Shown: positions 42,468 to 51,267, counted from the stretch's first letter. The stretch is 64,000 nucleotides of DNA from Pectobacterium sp013449375 (GCF_048593165.1 NZ_CP184271.1); one strand, 5' to 3'. Notes: a model not told the origin generated them from the sequence alone. A program made the numbers and translations.

Positions 42468-42551
42468 TTAGTTCTGAACTCTGCCCACAAACCTACCGCG
42501 CAAGAAGGATGCGTTTAGTAGTAGGCCTAGTAGGACAGTAAAGTTGAACAT
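42468..42551 (-). CDS. leuL: leu operon leader peptide
   Basis: 27 residues: MFNFTVLLGLLLNASFLRGRFVGRVQN. It contains LLGLLL encoded by the rare leucine codon CTA in all five cases (CTA CTA GGC CTA CTA CTA), the same control-codon device as E. coli LeuL (LLLLNAFIVRGRPVGG). Its stop lies 20 bp before the attenuator hairpin. It senses charged tRNA-Leu. Confidence 0.93.
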   Translation of the reverse strand: MFNFTVLLGLLLNASFLRGRFVGRVQN

Positions 42552-42585
42552 GGTGTCTCGTCATCTAAAATTCAGTGTTCCTTTA

Positions 42586-42614
42586 TTGGTACGCGATTAT
42601 TGGGGCTATGTCAA
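42586..42614 (-). promoter_or_regulatory. Promoter of leuLABCD
   Basis: On the minus strand TTGACA (42614-42609) and TACCAA (42591-42586) are separated by 17 bp, about 35 bp upstream of the leuL start. Confidence 0.78.
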
Positions 42615-42779
42615 CTTTTGATTGGTGTGACATGCATCAAGTAAACCATCGATAGCCTGCGTTGAATGAACGAAAGATCGTTGCGGTTTTGAACAATGGC
42701 GGTAGACTGCACGCCAAATAATGTACAGCTGTACGCTGAAACGCTGTCGAATTCATTTCCCTTATAAATTCTCTTACAG

Positions 42780-44585
42780 ATGACTAATCATTTACAGCCA
42801 TATCATGTGGTGCACCGGGTTCAAGATCGGATCAATCACTGCGCGGGTCGTATTGCGCTGCGCGAGTGGACGCCTGCAGGCGAAAAACAGCTTACCTGGA
42901 CACAGGCCGGACAGCGCATCCAGCGCATTGCCAGCGCGCTTTTAGCGCTGGGGGTAGATGTTCAGGAGCGGGTGGCGATTTTCTCTCATAACTCAATGAA
43001 CTGGTCGCTGGCCGATCTGGCGCTGCTGCACCTGCGTGCGATCAGCGTGCCGATCTATGCCACGAATACGGCGGCACAGGCGGCATTCATCATCAACGAT
43101 GCGGATATCCGCACGATATTTGTCGGTGGCCAGGAGCAGTTGGATGCGCTACTGGTGCTGCGGGACACGTGCCCGCAACTGCGAAACATTATCGTGATGG
43201 ATGATGGCGTTAACCTGCGCGGTAGCGACATCGCACAATCTCTGCATGAATTTGAAGCGCAGGCCGTAGAAGATTTCTGGCGTGATGAATGGCAAACGCG
43301 TATCGACAGCCGCGATCTCAACGATCTGTTTACGCTGATCTATACCTCTGGCACTACCGGTGAGCCGAAAGGTGTCATGCTGGATTACACCAACATGGCG
43401 ATGCAGCTTAAGCTGCATGACGATCGTCTGGATATGTCAGAAAATGACGTATCGCTCTGTTTCTTACCGCTTTCCCACGTATTTGAGCGCGCCTGGAGCT
43501 TTGTCATTATGCACCGCGGCGCGCAGAACGTGTATCTCAGCAACACGAATTTGGTGCGTGAGGCAATGCAGACGGTGAAGCCTACCGTGATGTGCGCTGT
43601 ACCGCGTTTTTACGAGAAAGTTTACAGTGCAATTCATGAAAAAGTGGCGCAGGCGCCGTGGTATCGCCAGCGGCTCTTCAACTGGGCTGTTACGCAGGGG
43701 AAACACGTGTTTCTGGCGAGTCAGACGGCGAAAAAAACAGGGCTTTTCCGTCGCGTTATGCATCGCTATGCCGATCGTCTGGTGTTAGGGAAACTTCGCC
43801 AGCTTCTGGGAGGCGAGATTCGTTTTATGCCAGCGGCAGGCGCGCGGCTGGATGACAACATCATTCTGTTTTTCCGCGCGATCGGGATTCGCATTATTTA
43901 CGGTTACGGCATGACCGAAACTTGTGCGACGGTCTCCTGCTGGGAAGAGAGCCGTTTCCGCTTAGGCTCTATTGGTACGCCGCTGCCGGGCATTGAAGTC
44001 CGCATTGGCGAGGAAAAAGAGATTCAGGTGCGCGGGGCGACCATCATGCGGGGTTATTTCCATCGTCCGCAGGAAACCGCAGACACTTTTACCGAAGATG
44101 GCTGGCTGAAAACCGGCGATGCAGGGGAGCTGGATGCAAACGGTAACCTGTTTATTACCGAACGGTTGAAAGATCTGATGAAAACCTCCGGCGGTAAATA
44201 TATTGCACCGCAGCATCTGGAAGGGACGCTGGGACAGGATCGCTTCATCGAACAGGTTGCGATTATCGCGGATACACGTAAGTACGTGTCTGCGCTGATT
44301 GTTCCCTGTTTCGAGGCGCTCGAAGAATACGCTCACTCCATCAATCTGAAGTACCACGATCGTCTGGAGCTGCTGCGCCACAGCCATATTATTGAGTTGT
44401 TCGAACAGCGCTTGCGGGAGATGCAGAAGGAGCTTTCCCGCGTTGAACAAGTGAAGAAATTCACGCTGTTGCCTGTGCCGTTTTCGATGGCAGAAGGGGA
44501 ATTGACGCCAACGCTCAAGCTGCGCAGAAAGATCATCAACCAGCGTTACCAACTGGAAATTGATGCGATGTACGCCGAGTCTTGA
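42780..44585 (+). CDS. AMP-dependent acyl-CoA synthetase (long-chain type)
   Basis: 601 residues of the adenylate-forming superfamily, most like FadD15-type long-chain acyl-CoA ligases: the phosphate loop YTSGTTGEPKGVML (about 190-203), LPLSHVFERAW, the A5 motif YGYGMTETCATVS, GWLKTGDAGELD (A7), ITERLKDLMKTSGGKYIAPQ (A8/A10 region) and a C-terminal Lys-containing segment. No membrane anchor. Transcribed divergently from leuL. In E. coli this slot holds leuO; no leuO is present here. The ribosome site is weak. The substrate is probably a long-chain fatty acid (family inference). Confidence 0.88.
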   Translation: MTNHLQPYHVVHRVQDRINHCAGRIALREWTPAGEKQLTWTQAGQRIQRIASALLALGVDVQERVAIFSHNSMNWSLADLALLHLRAISVPIYATNTAAQAAFIINDADIRTIFVGGQEQLDALLVLRDTCPQLRNIIVMDDGVNLRGSDIAQSLHEFEAQAVEDFWRDEWQTRIDSRDLNDLFTLIYTSGTTGEPKGVMLDYTNMAMQLKLHDDRLDMSENDVSLCFLPLSHVFERAWSFVIMHRGAQNVYLSNTNLVREAMQTVKPTVMCAVPRFYEKVYSAIHEKVAQAPWYRQRLFNWAVTQGKHVFLASQTAKKTGLFRRVMHRYADRLVLGKLRQLLGGEIRFMPAAGARLDDNIILFFRAIGIRIIYGYGMTETCATVSCWEESRFRLGSIGTPLPGIEVRIGEEKEIQVRGATIMRGYFHRPQETADTFTEDGWLKTGDAGELDANGNLFITERLKDLMKTSGGKYIAPQHLEGTLGQDRFIEQVAIIADTRKYVSALIVPCFEALEEYAHSINLKYHDRLELLRHSHIIELFEQRLREMQKELSRVEQVKKFTLLPVPFSMAEGELTPTLKLRRKIINQRYQLEIDAMYAES

Positions 44586-44962
44586 TGCTATCGTAGGCCG
44601 AGAAGCGCGTTTCCTGAAAAGAAATGTGATTTTCGGCCTCAATATTTCACTCTGTAATTTGTGTCCTTTATGGACGATCTCTCAGGTCTGAAGGTTCCCA
44701 ATTAGTATTTTATCTCAGTTCCTTTTTCCCTCACGTTCGATTGCCCCTAGGCCTGATTAAGAACGGTGGTTTTTTGCCGTTTGTCTGCGTCATAATCTGG
44801 CGTTATGTTAATGGGTTATCAGTAATCCCTATAAAATTTCGTATTCTTGTACTAAAAGTTAACAGTATTAACACTTAACTTGATTAACTTAAGGTGAGCG
44901 CGGGGATTTCCCCCGGTCAATACAGAAGCGGATTCCGCTTTCTGAACAAAAGAGGCAGACCC
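44586..44962. promoter_or_regulatory. Upstream regulatory region of ilvIH
   Basis: 377 bp without a gene. The last 150 bp are AT-rich with repeated TTAAC-type steps (44858-44892, such as TTAACAGTATTAACACTTAA). In E. coli the equivalent region binds several Lrp molecules that activate ilvIH; the same control is plausible but not demonstrated by motif here. Confidence 0.5.
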
Positions 44963-46681
44963 ATGGAGATGTTGTCAGGCGCCGAAATGGTGGTCCGATC
45001 GTTGATCGATCAGGGCGTAAAACATGTGTTCGGCTATCCGGGCGGTGCGGTGCTGGATATTTATGATGCCCTGCATACGGTTGGGGGAATCGAGCATATT
45101 TTGGTGCGGCATGAGCAAGGTGCGGTACATATGGCCGATGGCTACGCGCGTGCGACGGGTGAGGTCGGCGTCGTGCTGGTCACGTCCGGGCCCGGTGCGA
45201 CCAACGCGATTACTGGTATCGCCACGGCGTATATGGACTCCATTCCTATGGTGGTGTTGTCCGGTCAGGTTGCGACTTCGTTGATTGGCTATGATTCCTT
45301 TCAGGAATGCGACACGGTCGGCATTTCCCGTCCTATCGTGAAGCACAGTTTTCTGGTCAAGAAAGCGGAAGATGTCCCGACGATTCTGAAAAAAGCGTTT
45401 TATCTGGCATCGACTGGACGCCCAGGGCCGGTGGTGGTCGATCTGCCGAAAGACGTCATGAATCCGGCGAATAAACTGCCGTACGTTTACCCTGAAAGCG
45501 TTAGCATGCGTTCCTATAATCCGACGGTTCAGGGCCACAAAGGTCAGATTCGTCGCGCGCTGCAAACCCTGCTGGCGGCAAAAAAACCGATTATCTACAG
45601 CGGCGGTGGCGTAATTAATGCGGAATGTCACGAAGAGCTGCTGACGCTGGCGGAAAAACTGAACCTGCCAGTGACCACCTCTCTGATGGGGCTGGGCGGT
45701 TTTCCCGGCACGCACCGTCAGTGCCTCGGTATGCTGGGGATGCACGGGACGTATGAAGCCAATACAGCGATGCATAACGCCGATGTGATTTTCGCCGTAG
45801 GGGTACGTTTTGACGACCGAACGACAAACAATCTGGCGAAGTATTGCCCGAATGCGACGGTACTGCACATTGATGTCGATCCCGCGTCGATTTCCAAAAC
45901 GGTAAATGCCGATATCCCTATCGTTGGTGATGCTAAACAGGTGTTAACCCTGATGCTGGAATTGCTGGCACAGGATGGCGCACCGCAGCAGTTTGATGCG
46001 CTGCGCGACTGGTGGCAGGCGATCGAACAGTGGCGTGGGCGTCACTGCCTGAAATACAGCACCGAAGGCGAGAAAATCAAACCGCAGGCGGTGATTGAAA
46101 CGCTGCATCGTCTGACTGAAGGCAAAGCCTATGTGGCATCAGACGTTGGTCAGCACCAAATGTTCGCCGCGCTGTATTATCCGTTCGATTTACCGCGTCG
46201 CTGGGTGAACTCCGGTGGATTGGGCACGATGGGCTTTGGCCTGCCTGCGGCATTGGGCATCAAACTTGCGCTGCCGGAAGAAACGGTGATTTGCGTAACG
46301 GGCGACGGCAGTATTCAGATGAATATTCAGGAACTTTCTACGGCGCTGCAATATGATCTGCCTGTGGTGGTCATTAACCTGAACAACCGTTTCCTCGGCA
46401 TGGTGAAGCAGTGGCAGGATATGATCTATTCTGGCCGCCATTCCAGTTCTTATATGGAATCGCTACCGGATTTCGTCAAGCTGGCTGAAGCGTACGGTCA
46501 CGTCGGGATTTCTATCGATACGCCGGACGAACTGGAAAGTAAGCTGTTGCAAGCGCTGGCGCAGAAAGATCGTCTGGTGTTTGTTGATATCAACATCGAC
46601 AGCAGCGAGCATGTTTACCCCATGCAGATTCGCGGCGGGGCGATGGACGAAATGTGGTTGAGCAAAACGGAGAGGACCTGA
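44963..46681 (+). CDS. ilvI: Acetohydroxyacid synthase III catalytic subunit
   Basis: The second AHAS isozyme of the window. 572 residues: MEMLSGAEMVVRSLIDQGVKHVFGYPGGAVLDIYDALH, the catalytic Glu in RHEQGAVHMADGYARATGEVG, GVRFDDRTTNNLAKYCPNA (FAD domain) and the ThDP motif GDGSIQMNIQELSTALQYDLPVVVINLNN. The start at 44963 has AGAGG upstream and matches E. coli; the frame is open 23 codons further 5'. ilvH follows after 2 bp. Confidence 0.97.
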   Translation: MEMLSGAEMVVRSLIDQGVKHVFGYPGGAVLDIYDALHTVGGIEHILVRHEQGAVHMADGYARATGEVGVVLVTSGPGATNAITGIATAYMDSIPMVVLSGQVATSLIGYDSFQECDTVGISRPIVKHSFLVKKAEDVPTILKKAFYLASTGRPGPVVVDLPKDVMNPANKLPYVYPESVSMRSYNPTVQGHKGQIRRALQTLLAAKKPIIYSGGGVINAECHEELLTLAEKLNLPVTTSLMGLGGFPGTHRQCLGMLGMHGTYEANTAMHNADVIFAVGVRFDDRTTNNLAKYCPNATVLHIDVDPASISKTVNADIPIVGDAKQVLTLMLELLAQDGAPQQFDALRDWWQAIEQWRGRHCLKYSTEGEKIKPQAVIETLHRLTEGKAYVASDVGQHQMFAALYYPFDLPRRWVNSGGLGTMGFGLPAALGIKLALPEETVICVTGDGSIQMNIQELSTALQYDLPVVVINLNNRFLGMVKQWQDMIYSGRHSSSYMESLPDFVKLAEAYGHVGISIDTPDELESKLLQALAQKDRLVFVDINIDSSEHVYPMQIRGGAMDEMWLSKTERT

Positions 46682-46683
46682 TC

Positions 46684-47175
46684 ATGCGACGGATTTTATC
46701 AGTATTACTTGAGAATGAATCGGGCGCCTTGTCACGTGTCGTCGGTCTGTTTTCACAGCGCGGCTACAACATCGAAAGTCTGACGGTAGCCCCAACCGAA
46801 GATCCTACGCTGTCTCGTATGACGATTCAGACGGTAGGCGATGAGAAAGTGCTGGAGCAGATCGAAAAGCAACTGCACAAGCTGGTGGATGTTCTGCGCG
46901 TCAGCGAGCTGGGGCAGGGCGCGCACGTTGAACGTGAGATCATGCTGGTGAAGCTACAGGCTACAGGCTATGGTCGTGAAGAAGTGAAACGCTGCGCCGA
47001 TATTTTCCGCGGCCAGATCGTGGATGTCACCGCTTCGCTTTATACCGTACAGCTTGCCGGCACCAGCGATAAACTGGATGCGTTCCTGAGTGCTGTACGT
47101 GAAGTCTCCGAAATTGTTGAAGTGGCGCGCTCTGGTATCGTCGGCGTATCGCGCGGCGATAAAATTATGCGTTAA
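46684..47175 (+). CDS. ilvH: Acetohydroxyacid synthase III regulatory subunit
   Basis: 163 residues, exactly the E. coli length. An N-terminal ACT domain (MRRILSVLLENESGALSRVVGLFSQRGYNIESL), where valine binds at the dimer interface, is followed by a C-terminal ALS-small-subunit domain. Needed for activity and valine inhibition of IlvI. A strong terminator follows. Confidence 0.97.
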   Translation: MRRILSVLLENESGALSRVVGLFSQRGYNIESLTVAPTEDPTLSRMTIQTVGDEKVLEQIEKQLHKLVDVLRVSELGQGAHVEREIMLVKLQATGYGREEVKRCADIFRGQIVDVTASLYTVQLAGTSDKLDAFLSAVREVSEIVEVARSGIVGVSRGDKIMR

Positions 47176-47203
47176 TTGACTTTTCGCTGCTTTTTCTTTT
47201 AAG

Positions 47204-47231
47204 AGGCCCGATAATAGTATCGGGCCTTTTT
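47204..47231 (+). terminator. Terminator of ilvIH
   Basis: A 10-bp stem AGGCCCGATA/TATCGGGCCT with a 4-nt loop and a T run. Confidence 0.92.
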
Positions 47232-47442
47232 ATTTCCCTTATCTTATATAGACACAATATATTCAGCTTAAAAGACATCCATTATTGATATGGCGGCTTG
47301 AAATATGTCGGTAACGTGATAAAAGCAGTTGCCGTACAAAAGCTTCTGCTGTTAGATCTACGCCATATCCATGATGATTTTATGGTCATCACACTATTTA
47401 TTGAGCCGGCATACTTATTTTCCGGCCTACTAAGGGGTTACC

Positions 47443-48447
47443 GTGAAACTGGATGAAATCGCGCGTCTTGCGGGTGTTTCACGCACGACAGCCAGCTATG
47501 TTATTAACGGGAAAGCAAAACAATATCGCGTGAGCGATAAGACCGTTGAGAAAGTCATGGCTGTCGTCAGGGAGCACAATTATCATCCCAACGCCGTCGC
47601 GGCTGGATTGCGTGCCGGGCGTACGCGTTCAATTGGTTTGGTTATTCCCGATTTGGAAAATACCAGCTATACACGTATCGCTAATTATCTGGAGCGCCAG
47701 GCCAGACAGCGCGGATATCAGCTATTAATTGCGTGTTCAGAAGATCAACCGGACAACGAGATGCGCTGTATTGAGCATCTGTTACAGCGCCAGGTTGACG
47801 CTATTATTGTTTCGACCGCATTACCGCCGGAGCACCCGTTTTATCAACGTTGGATAAACGGCAACCTGCCGATTATTGCGTTAGACAGGGCGTTAGATCG
47901 TGAGCACTTCACCAGCGTGGTGGGGGCCGATCTTGAAGATGCCGAAATGCTGGCGCAGGAATTACGGAAAGTGCCTGCGAAATCGGTACTGTATCTTGGT
48001 GCCTTGCCTGAGCTTTCCGTCAGCTTCTTGCGCGAGCAAGGGTTCCGTCAGGCGTGGGCGGACGATCCGCGTGAAGTGAATTATCTTTACTCGAATAGCT
48101 ATGAACGCGTAGCCGCCGCCGCCGCATTTATGGATTATCTGAAAAATAATCCTATGCCTGAAGCGCTGTTCACGACGTCATTTCCGCTATTGCAGGGGGT
48201 GATGGACGTTAACCTGAAGATTAACGGACGTTTGCCGAATAATCTGGCTATTGCGACCTTTGGGGATAATGAACTGTTGGATTATCTGGAATGCCCGGTA
48301 TTGTCTGTCGCTCAGCGCCATCGTGAAGTTGCGGAACGCGTACTGGAACTGGTGCTGGCCAGTCTGGATGAACCGAAAAGGCCGAAGCCAGGTTTGAATC
48401 GTATCCGGCGTAACCTGTACCGTCGTGGCTCACTGAGCCGCGTGTAA
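47443..48447 (+). CDS. cra: Catabolite repressor/activator Cra (FruR)
   Basis: A LacI/GalR-family regulator of central carbon flux, relieved by fructose phosphates. 334 residues as in E. coli; the N-terminal 90 residues are practically identical (KLDEIARLAGVSRTTASYVINGKAKQYRVS HTH, with the hinge around NAVAAGLRAGRTRSIG), then the sugar-phosphate domain with CSEDQPDNEMRCIEHLLQRQVDAIIVST and FTTSFPLLQGVMDV. GTG start behind AAGGGG. In the 210 bp upstream I see a GCCGG/CCGGC inverted repeat (47405-47425) and no gene. Confidence 0.97.
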   Translation: MKLDEIARLAGVSRTTASYVINGKAKQYRVSDKTVEKVMAVVREHNYHPNAVAAGLRAGRTRSIGLVIPDLENTSYTRIANYLERQARQRGYQLLIACSEDQPDNEMRCIEHLLQRQVDAIIVSTALPPEHPFYQRWINGNLPIIALDRALDREHFTSVVGADLEDAEMLAQELRKVPAKSVLYLGALPELSVSFLREQGFRQAWADDPREVNYLYSNSYERVAAAAAFMDYLKNNPMPEALFTTSFPLLQGVMDVNLKINGRLPNNLAIATFGDNELLDYLECPVLSVAQRHREVAERVLELVLASLDEPKRPKPGLNRIRRNLYRRGSLSRV

Positions 48448-48462
48448 TCCCTCAGCCTTTCT

Positions 48463-48492
48463 GCGCCATAGATGACTATGGCGCTTCTCGTT
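48463..48492 (+). terminator. Possible terminator of cra
   Basis: A perfect 9-bp stem GCGCCATAG/CTATGGCGC around ATGA, followed by TTCTCGTTG, only moderately T-rich. Positioned 15 bp after the cra stop. Confidence 0.6.
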
Positions 48493-48543
48493 GATTACTT
48501 TCTACTGCTCAGTCTCAATTCACGACCCACGCTTACTTTGCTT

Positions 48544-48981
48544 TTATGGCAATGCCACGCGGAATAGCCGACGACAATATTCCAGGAAATAACCGTATAT
48601 CACGCCTGTCACCATCGATATCACCAGATTACTGGTAACAGCGGTCAGGATTTGTGCGGGACTCGCCCCGATAGACCACAGAATGATGGCGTAAACTGGG
48701 GATTGGAAACTGACATAGGCAAACAGATCGGCAACGCTGCGTACCAGAAAATGCTCACCACCGTGACGTCTGGCGATATTCAACACGTGATCGCGATACA
48801 GCCCGTACGGCCAAGCAATAGCAATATTAACGGGGATAGACAGTAAACGTGAAGACAGCGATTGCTCGAAGCTCATACCGGAAAGCATGATTTCTATCGC
48901 CATCCCAGTAATGAAACAATAGACAACGAGCGCAAAGGTATCTGCGGTGGCGCTTCGCAATCGTGACGTCGGGGAAAACAT
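48544..48981 (-). CDS. alaE: L-alanine exporter AlaE
   Basis: 145 residues with four membrane helices, similar to E. coli AlaE (YgaW): MFSPTSRLRSATADTFALVVYC, LSGMSFEQSLSSRLLSIPVNIAIAWPYGLYRD, FQSPVYAIIL and GVIYGYFLEYCRRLFRV. Exports L-alanine by proton motive force. The start at 48981 follows E. coli and has GGAG 9 nt upstream; an ATG at 48996 adds MEQHG. In E. coli alaE is elsewhere; here it sits between cra and mraZ. Confidence 0.92.
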   Translation of the reverse strand: MFSPTSRLRSATADTFALVVYCFITGMAIEIMLSGMSFEQSLSSRLLSIPVNIAIAWPYGLYRDHVLNIARRHGGEHFLVRSVADLFAYVSFQSPVYAIILWSIGASPAQILTAVTSNLVISMVTGVIYGYFLEYCRRLFRVALP

Positions 48982-48996
48982 ACCGTGTTGCTCCAT

Positions 48997-49770
48997 TCTT
49001 AGGTCGGATAAACTGGTGTAATAGTGTTGTGTGGTTTTTTGTCGTGTCTTATTTTATTTGTGTAGTTTACATCACTGGCTTATTGGCTTTGTACTAGGTA
49101 AAGATATTTATTTGTGAGCATTTTTTATACTTTTCCGCTACTTTATATCTATCCGATAAATTTCTCGTTTTTTTATCGCGGAAAGAGATCTAAAGTTTAT
49201 TAAAAACAATATCTTATATTTTTTAGTACAAGGCGTTTCCGCGAGGGGGTAATGGTATTAAAGGAAGTGAGTAAATGACCGATAAAAAGGGCTGCTTGTG
49301 ACGCCCACTCATGCTTCTCTTGGGGGAATAAGTGATACATGCTGTGTGACCCCACTTTTTGAGCCTGCATGACTGTTCAGGGAATCGCTAGTTGCGGGTT
49401 TGGCGGAGCATTAAGTCAGGTAAATCGGCTGATTCATTAAGAATCGATGAGGCTGATGTTAGAAATGTAACATTGAGCAACTGTCAGCTGCGCGGTATGA
49501 TTCTGCGCGCGCTGCAGCCCTTGGTATTCAAGGTATTCTGGGTGGGTAAGACAATTCTGAAAACGGTTGTTTTTGGTATCAGCGTATGACAGTAAAAATA
49601 ATCGAGATGCCGTAGTGAATAGCGATATGTTTGTAATGTTCCCATTCTGTTATAAATTTTTCTCAAATTATCATGACGTTAATTTTCGTTAATTTTGACT
49701 CCTTATTCCTTTTACCTCTATGCCGGCTCCAATTCATTCAGGAATAATCCCAAAGCGCGCCAGCTCTGGC
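48997..49770. other. Long non-coding region upstream of mraZ
   Basis: About 770 bp, AT-rich at 49020-49230 and again near 49640-49720. Contents: a mini-frame ATGACCGATAAAAAGGGC... of eight codons (49275-49301) behind AAGGAAGTGAG; a weak TGGGG/CCCCA inverted repeat followed by CTTTTT (49320-49362); and a TTG-started 65-codon frame (49392-49589) that I do not recognise and do not accept. It may hold a small RNA or a long mraZ leader. Confidence 0.6.
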
Positions 49771-49800
49771 TTGACAAGGTTTTCATACCCTCCGTACACT
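49771..49800 (+). promoter_or_regulatory. mra promoter (division and cell-wall operon)
   Basis: TTGACA (49771-49776), 18 bp spacer, TACACT (49795-49800). A consensus -35 61 bp before the end of the leader, at the position of Pmra in E. coli, which drives most of the dcw cluster. Confidence 0.85.
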
Positions 49801-49807
49801 CTTAAAG

Positions 49808-49833
49808 GTGGGAATTTGTGGGGTAAAGTGGTG
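49808..49833 (+). promoter_or_regulatory. MraZ operator: three 10-bp-phased GTGGG-type repeats
   Basis: GTGGGA (49808), GTGGGG (49818) and GTGGTG (49828) are spaced exactly 10 bp apart just after the -10 box. E. coli MraZ represses its own promoter by binding TGGGN direct repeats with 5-nt spacers; this array fits, with the third repeat diverged. Confidence 0.85.
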
Positions 49834-49861
49834 AAAAAGGTGATGAAGGGGTAACTCAGGC

Positions 49862-50320
49862 ATGTTTCGTGGGGCTACGCTGGTTAACCTCGACAGTAAA
49901 GGGCGCCTTGCTGTGCCTACCCGATATCGGGAAATGCTGAACGGGGAATCGCAAGGTCAAATGGTTTGCACCATTGATCTGCATCAGCCATGCCTGCTGC
50001 TTTATCCCTTACCTGAATGGGAAATTATTGAACAAAAGCTGTCTCGCTTATCGAGCATGAACCCAGCTGAACGCCGCGTTCAGCGCTTGTTATTAGGGCA
50101 TGCCAGCGAGTGCCAAATGGATAATGCAGGGCGTTTGTTGATTGCGAATACGTTAAGGCAGCATGCGGACCTTAAAAAAGAAGTGATGCTAGTTGGGCAG
50201 TTCAATAAGTTTGAACTGTGGGATGAACAGACTTGGTATCAACAGGTCAGGGATGATATTGACGCTGAACAATCGACTCAGGAACCCTTATCTGATCGGT
50301 TGCAGGACCTATCGCTATAG
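49862..50320 (+). CDS. mraZ: Transcriptional regulator MraZ
   Basis: 152 residues with two SpoVT/AbrB-like swapped-hairpin domains: MFRGATLVNLDSKGRLAVPTRYRE and ASECQMDNAGRLLIANTLRQHADL. The DxKGRLxxP and DxxGRLLI signatures form the DNA-binding face. It represses the operon in E. coli. The first gene of the cluster; rsmH follows after 2 bp. Confidence 0.97.
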   Translation: MFRGATLVNLDSKGRLAVPTRYREMLNGESQGQMVCTIDLHQPCLLLYPLPEWEIIEQKLSRLSSMNPAERRVQRLLLGHASECQMDNAGRLLIANTLRQHADLKKEVMLVGQFNKFELWDEQTWYQQVRDDIDAEQSTQEPLSDRLQDLSL

Positions 50321-50322
50321 CC

Positions 50323-51267
50323 ATGCTGGAAAATTATAAACATACCACCGTCCTGTTGGATGAAGCCGTAAATGGCCTGAACATTCGCAGTGGCGGCATA
50401 TACATCGACGGCACATTTGGCCGTGGTGGTCACTCTCGTCTGATTCTCTCCCAACTGGGGCCGGAAGGACGCCTGTTAGCTATCGATCGCGATCCTCAGG
50501 CAATTGAAGCTGCTAAAGCGATTGACGATCCTCGTTTCTCTATTATTCACGGGCCGTTTTCCGCCATCGCGGAGTATGTTGCGGAACGTGGTCTGACCGG
50601 GCAAATCGACGGTGTTCTACTCGATCTTGGCGTGTCTTCCCCACAGCTTGATGACCCTGAACGTGGATTCTCATTTATGCGCGATGGCCCGTTGGATATG
50701 CGTATGGATCCGACGCGCGGCTTGTCCGCTGCCGAATGGCTAATGAAAGCGGAAGCTGACGACATTGTCTGGGTCTTGAAAACGTTCGGCGAAGAGCGTT
50801 TTGCTAAACGCATTGCCCGCGCGATTGTCGAGCGTAATCGCACTGAGCCGATGACGCGGACAAAAGAGCTGGCTGAATTGATTGCGGCTGCCAGCCCAGT
50901 GAGAGAAAAACATAAGCACCCAGCGACGCGGAGTTTTCAGGCGATCCGCATTTACATCAACAGCGAGCTGGAAGAGATCGAGCGTGCGTTAGAAGGCGCA
51001 TTAAGTGTACTCGCCCCGCAGGGACGTTTGTCGGTTATCAGCTTCCACTCGTTAGAAGATCGAATCGTGAAACGATTTATTCGCCATCAAAGCCGTGGGC
51101 CACAGGTGCCTGCTGGCTTGCCGTTAACAGAAGAGCAGTTGCGTAGTCAGGGCGGGCAGACGTTAAAGGCCGTAGGAAAGAAACTGATGCCTTCAGAAGC
51201 AGAAATTGCAGAAAACCCGCGCGCGCGCAGTTCCGTGCTGCGATTTGCTGAAAGATTACCTGCATGA
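50323..51267 (+). CDS. rsmH: 16S rRNA (cytosine1402-N4)-methyltransferase
   Basis: 314 residues: HTTVLLDEAVNGL, the SAM-binding IDGTFGRGGHSRLIL, LLDLGVSSPQLDDPERGFSFMRDGPLDMRMD, ATRSFQAIRIYINSELEEIE and VISFHSLEDRIVKRFI. Methylates C1402 in the ribosomal P-site region. Formerly mraW. Overlaps ftsL by ATGA. Confidence 0.97.
   Translation: MLENYKHTTVLLDEAVNGLNIRSGGIYIDGTFGRGGHSRLILSQLGPEGRLLAIDRDPQAIEAAKAIDDPRFSIIHGPFSAIAEYVAERGLTGQIDGVLLDLGVSSPQLDDPERGFSFMRDGPLDMRMDPTRGLSAAEWLMKAEADDIVWVLKTFGEERFAKRIARAIVERNRTEPMTRTKELAELIAAASPVREKHKHPATRSFQAIRIYINSELEEIERALEGALSVLAPQGRLSVISFHSLEDRIVKRFIRHQSRGPQVPAGLPLTEEQLRSQGGQTLKAVGKKLMPSEAEIAENPRARSSVLRFAERLPA

Noticed and set aside
44975..45868. A 297-codon minus-strand frame inside ilvI
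   Set aside because: Antisense to the strongly conserved ilvI; low-complexity His/Arg composition typical of shadow frames.
49392..49589. A 65-codon TTG-started frame upstream of mraZ
   Set aside because: Poor start codon, no clear ribosome site and no resemblance to a known family. Kept only as part of the non-coding gap description.
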